From: Planococcus citri
Taxonomy: Eukaryota; Arthropoda; Insecta; Hemiptera; Pseudococcidae
Length of the DNA stretch: 64,000 nucleotides
Assembly: GCF_950023065.1 (NCBI RefSeq)
Contig: NC_088680.1
Span: 46,054,559-46,118,558 of the forward strand
Direction of reading: 5' to 3'
The translations under genes and the position numbers were made by a program. Positions 62,590 to 64,000 of this stretch are shown here, one piece after another; the first letter of the stretch is position 1, and the number at the start of each line of letters is the position of its first letter. The notes under the pieces were generated by a model. The model was not told the origin of the DNA and ran no database searches. It was given only the letters and a program-made list of their open reading frames with translations.

Positions 62590-63034
62590 GTTTGACTAGA
62601 ATTTTGAATTTGGCGCCACTGCTAGATATGGTAGGGCTATGTAGAGGCCATGCTGGTTTTGGGTGTACACGGAACACGTCACTCCCATTTTCACTTAATA
62701 ACTGTCAGAATAAAATCACTTCGTAAAGGTTTAGAACCCGCCCAAAAAACCATCTCATTGGTCGGACTAAATTACAGTCATTTGTTGTTATCATTTTATA
62801 AATTACCGATAATTTATCACGTGTCGCTACTATACCTTCAATTTTTTCTCTCTTTTTGTATTTGTTTTTTTCCTATTCTTCTCTTCTTCTTCTGTCTTTT
62901 TTTTACGGCGCGTTTTCAATTCCAGTTGCGTATTAAAATTTTCTCTCTAAGGCGATGCTGCCATCTGGTGTTGGTTGATGGTATATTCTGGTTCGTTATG
63001 GTAATCAGCTGAGATCGCCGCGAAACAGCAGCAG
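62590..63034 (+). promoter_or_regulatory. Candidate promoter and non-coding first exon
   Basis: CTCATTGGTCGG (CCAAT box, inverted) near 62753, then TTTTATAAAT near 62794, would place a start near 62825. A donor, AGCAGCAG|GTAAGA, closes the exon at 63034. GGCGCCACTGCTAGA (62612-62626) and GCTGCCATCTGGTG (62957-62970, inverted CTCF-core-like) flank it. No coding frame was recognised. It may mark the leader of the next gene in the cluster or a boundary element. Confidence 0.22.
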
Positions 63035-64000
63035 GTAAGATTAAGTAATTAGTTTAGATGATGGGTCAATCGAATGTATGAAAAGGGAGGTTAGATTCAT
63101 TTTTAAGTCATTAAATTGTACAGTATACGGGGTTTTATGGCATTTATGACGAAAAATTTCAGAGAAAATTGGGAAAATTTTAGGGAAATTGCATATGGGT
63201 TGGGAATACATTGTTATTTAATCCAGAAAATTAGAAAGGGAGAGAGTTTCCATATTTTGAATTCACAAAATATCATAATTTGACCAACCTATGTACGTAC
63301 CTATGTAACTATACCTATACTCTTTATGGGGACATCATTTTAATTTAAGAATATAGACCTTAAGTATTTATTTCTTGAAATTTCATGATGGCCTTTTGAA
63401 GTAGACGTCTCACTCTCTACCTCCCTCTCACCCCAAAAAATACAACTGGACAATCATTAGATATAAGTTACCTACTTACATGAATATTTAGCATATTAGG
63501 TTCAATTTGTGAGCATTTTATCTCGAACGGATGTGGAAATATTAGAAGTTCTATTGCATCTACTTATCTGTGCATATTTCAAGATAATTCCAAAACCAGT
63601 AGAAACATAACCAAATAAGCATAAAAGAATACTCTAAAATGCAAATGCAGCAATAAAGCTTTCTTCGCCATATTTCTGTTAAATAATTACAGAACTGTAC
63701 AATATACGTATTTGGTAATACCTGTACTGTCTTTTGACCACTCAGTCATTGATATGAGGAACTTACCTATCTCGTACAATAAATCATGTGGGATTTTCGG
63801 CAAAAATATAACTTATAGAAAGCGAACTGAATGTAATAAAACTTGATCTATCGATTCACTTTCATTTGGTGCAGACAATTTAATACAAAAAGGTGTTTTT
63901 ATTAATCACCTATGCTCAAATATTGAAATAGGTAATTATTTACGTTGCATGGAACGATTGATTGATTTTTAAGCATCTGGCAATTTTTCCAATCATCATT
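63035..64000. other. AT-rich DNA, nothing recognised
   Basis: If the donor at 63035 is real, this is the beginning of an intron. No exon, repeat or RNA gene was seen. Confidence 0.4.

Overview
The window is animal (arthropod) genomic DNA: AT-rich, mostly non-coding, with very long introns and much simple and tandem repeat. One gene is certain: an insect Antennapedia (Antp) Hox gene on the + strand. Its protein is 333 residues, encoded by two coding exons (22883-23636 and 39953-40200) separated by a 16.3 kb intron. The N-terminus (MSSYFGNSYM), the MPYPRFPPFDRM and YASCKMQAAV blocks, the YPWM hexapeptide and an Antp-class homeodomain leave little doubt. The order of insect is a guess. The tail ending DITPQTSPQ, the frequent TAGGTACCTA-type words and the repeat-rich AT background would suit a hemipteran such as a scale insect or aphid relative, but Lepidoptera cannot be excluded.

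Layout: 1-6.6 kb is unique and repeat-poor upstream DNA, with a possible minus-strand first exon (910-1009) and a possible recursive splice site (229/230). 6.64-9.52 kb is a large foldback element whose arms carry internal tandem repeats and whose centre holds a nested pogo/Tigger-like MITE (7803-8254). 11.1-12.6 kb is a minisatellite of GGTAAATTACC-type units. 13.8-14.5 kb is a promoter-like, higher-GC island. 19.9-21.4 kb has GATC-rich low-complexity DNA, then about ten copies of a roughly 115 bp tandem unit, ending about 1 kb before the Antp exon. 22.4-23.6 kb is the Antp 5' leader plus first coding exon. 23.6-39.95 kb is the intron, with tandem arrays near 25 kb and 30.6 kb and several unique higher-GC islands (26.7-28.3, 31.8-33.1, 35.2-37.7 kb) that are enhancer candidates. 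39.95-40.2 kb is the homeobox exon, followed by a probable long 3' UTR to about 45.18 kb. 45.2-64 kb is intergenic, with local duplications, a second foldback element (59036-60428, with TTCT flanking repeats) and a few exon-like or promoter-like candidates (46.4, 49.6 and 62.6-63.0 kb).

No complete second protein-coding gene, tRNA, rRNA, CRISPR array or known Hox-cluster microRNA (mir-10, iab-4, mir-993) was recognised. Most open frames here are chance products of AT-rich or repetitive DNA. The most interesting material beyond Antp is the two foldback elements, the tandem array next to the Antp exon with Hox/Exd-like and DRE-like words in each unit, and iab-4-type microRNA seed matches in the Antp 3' UTR.
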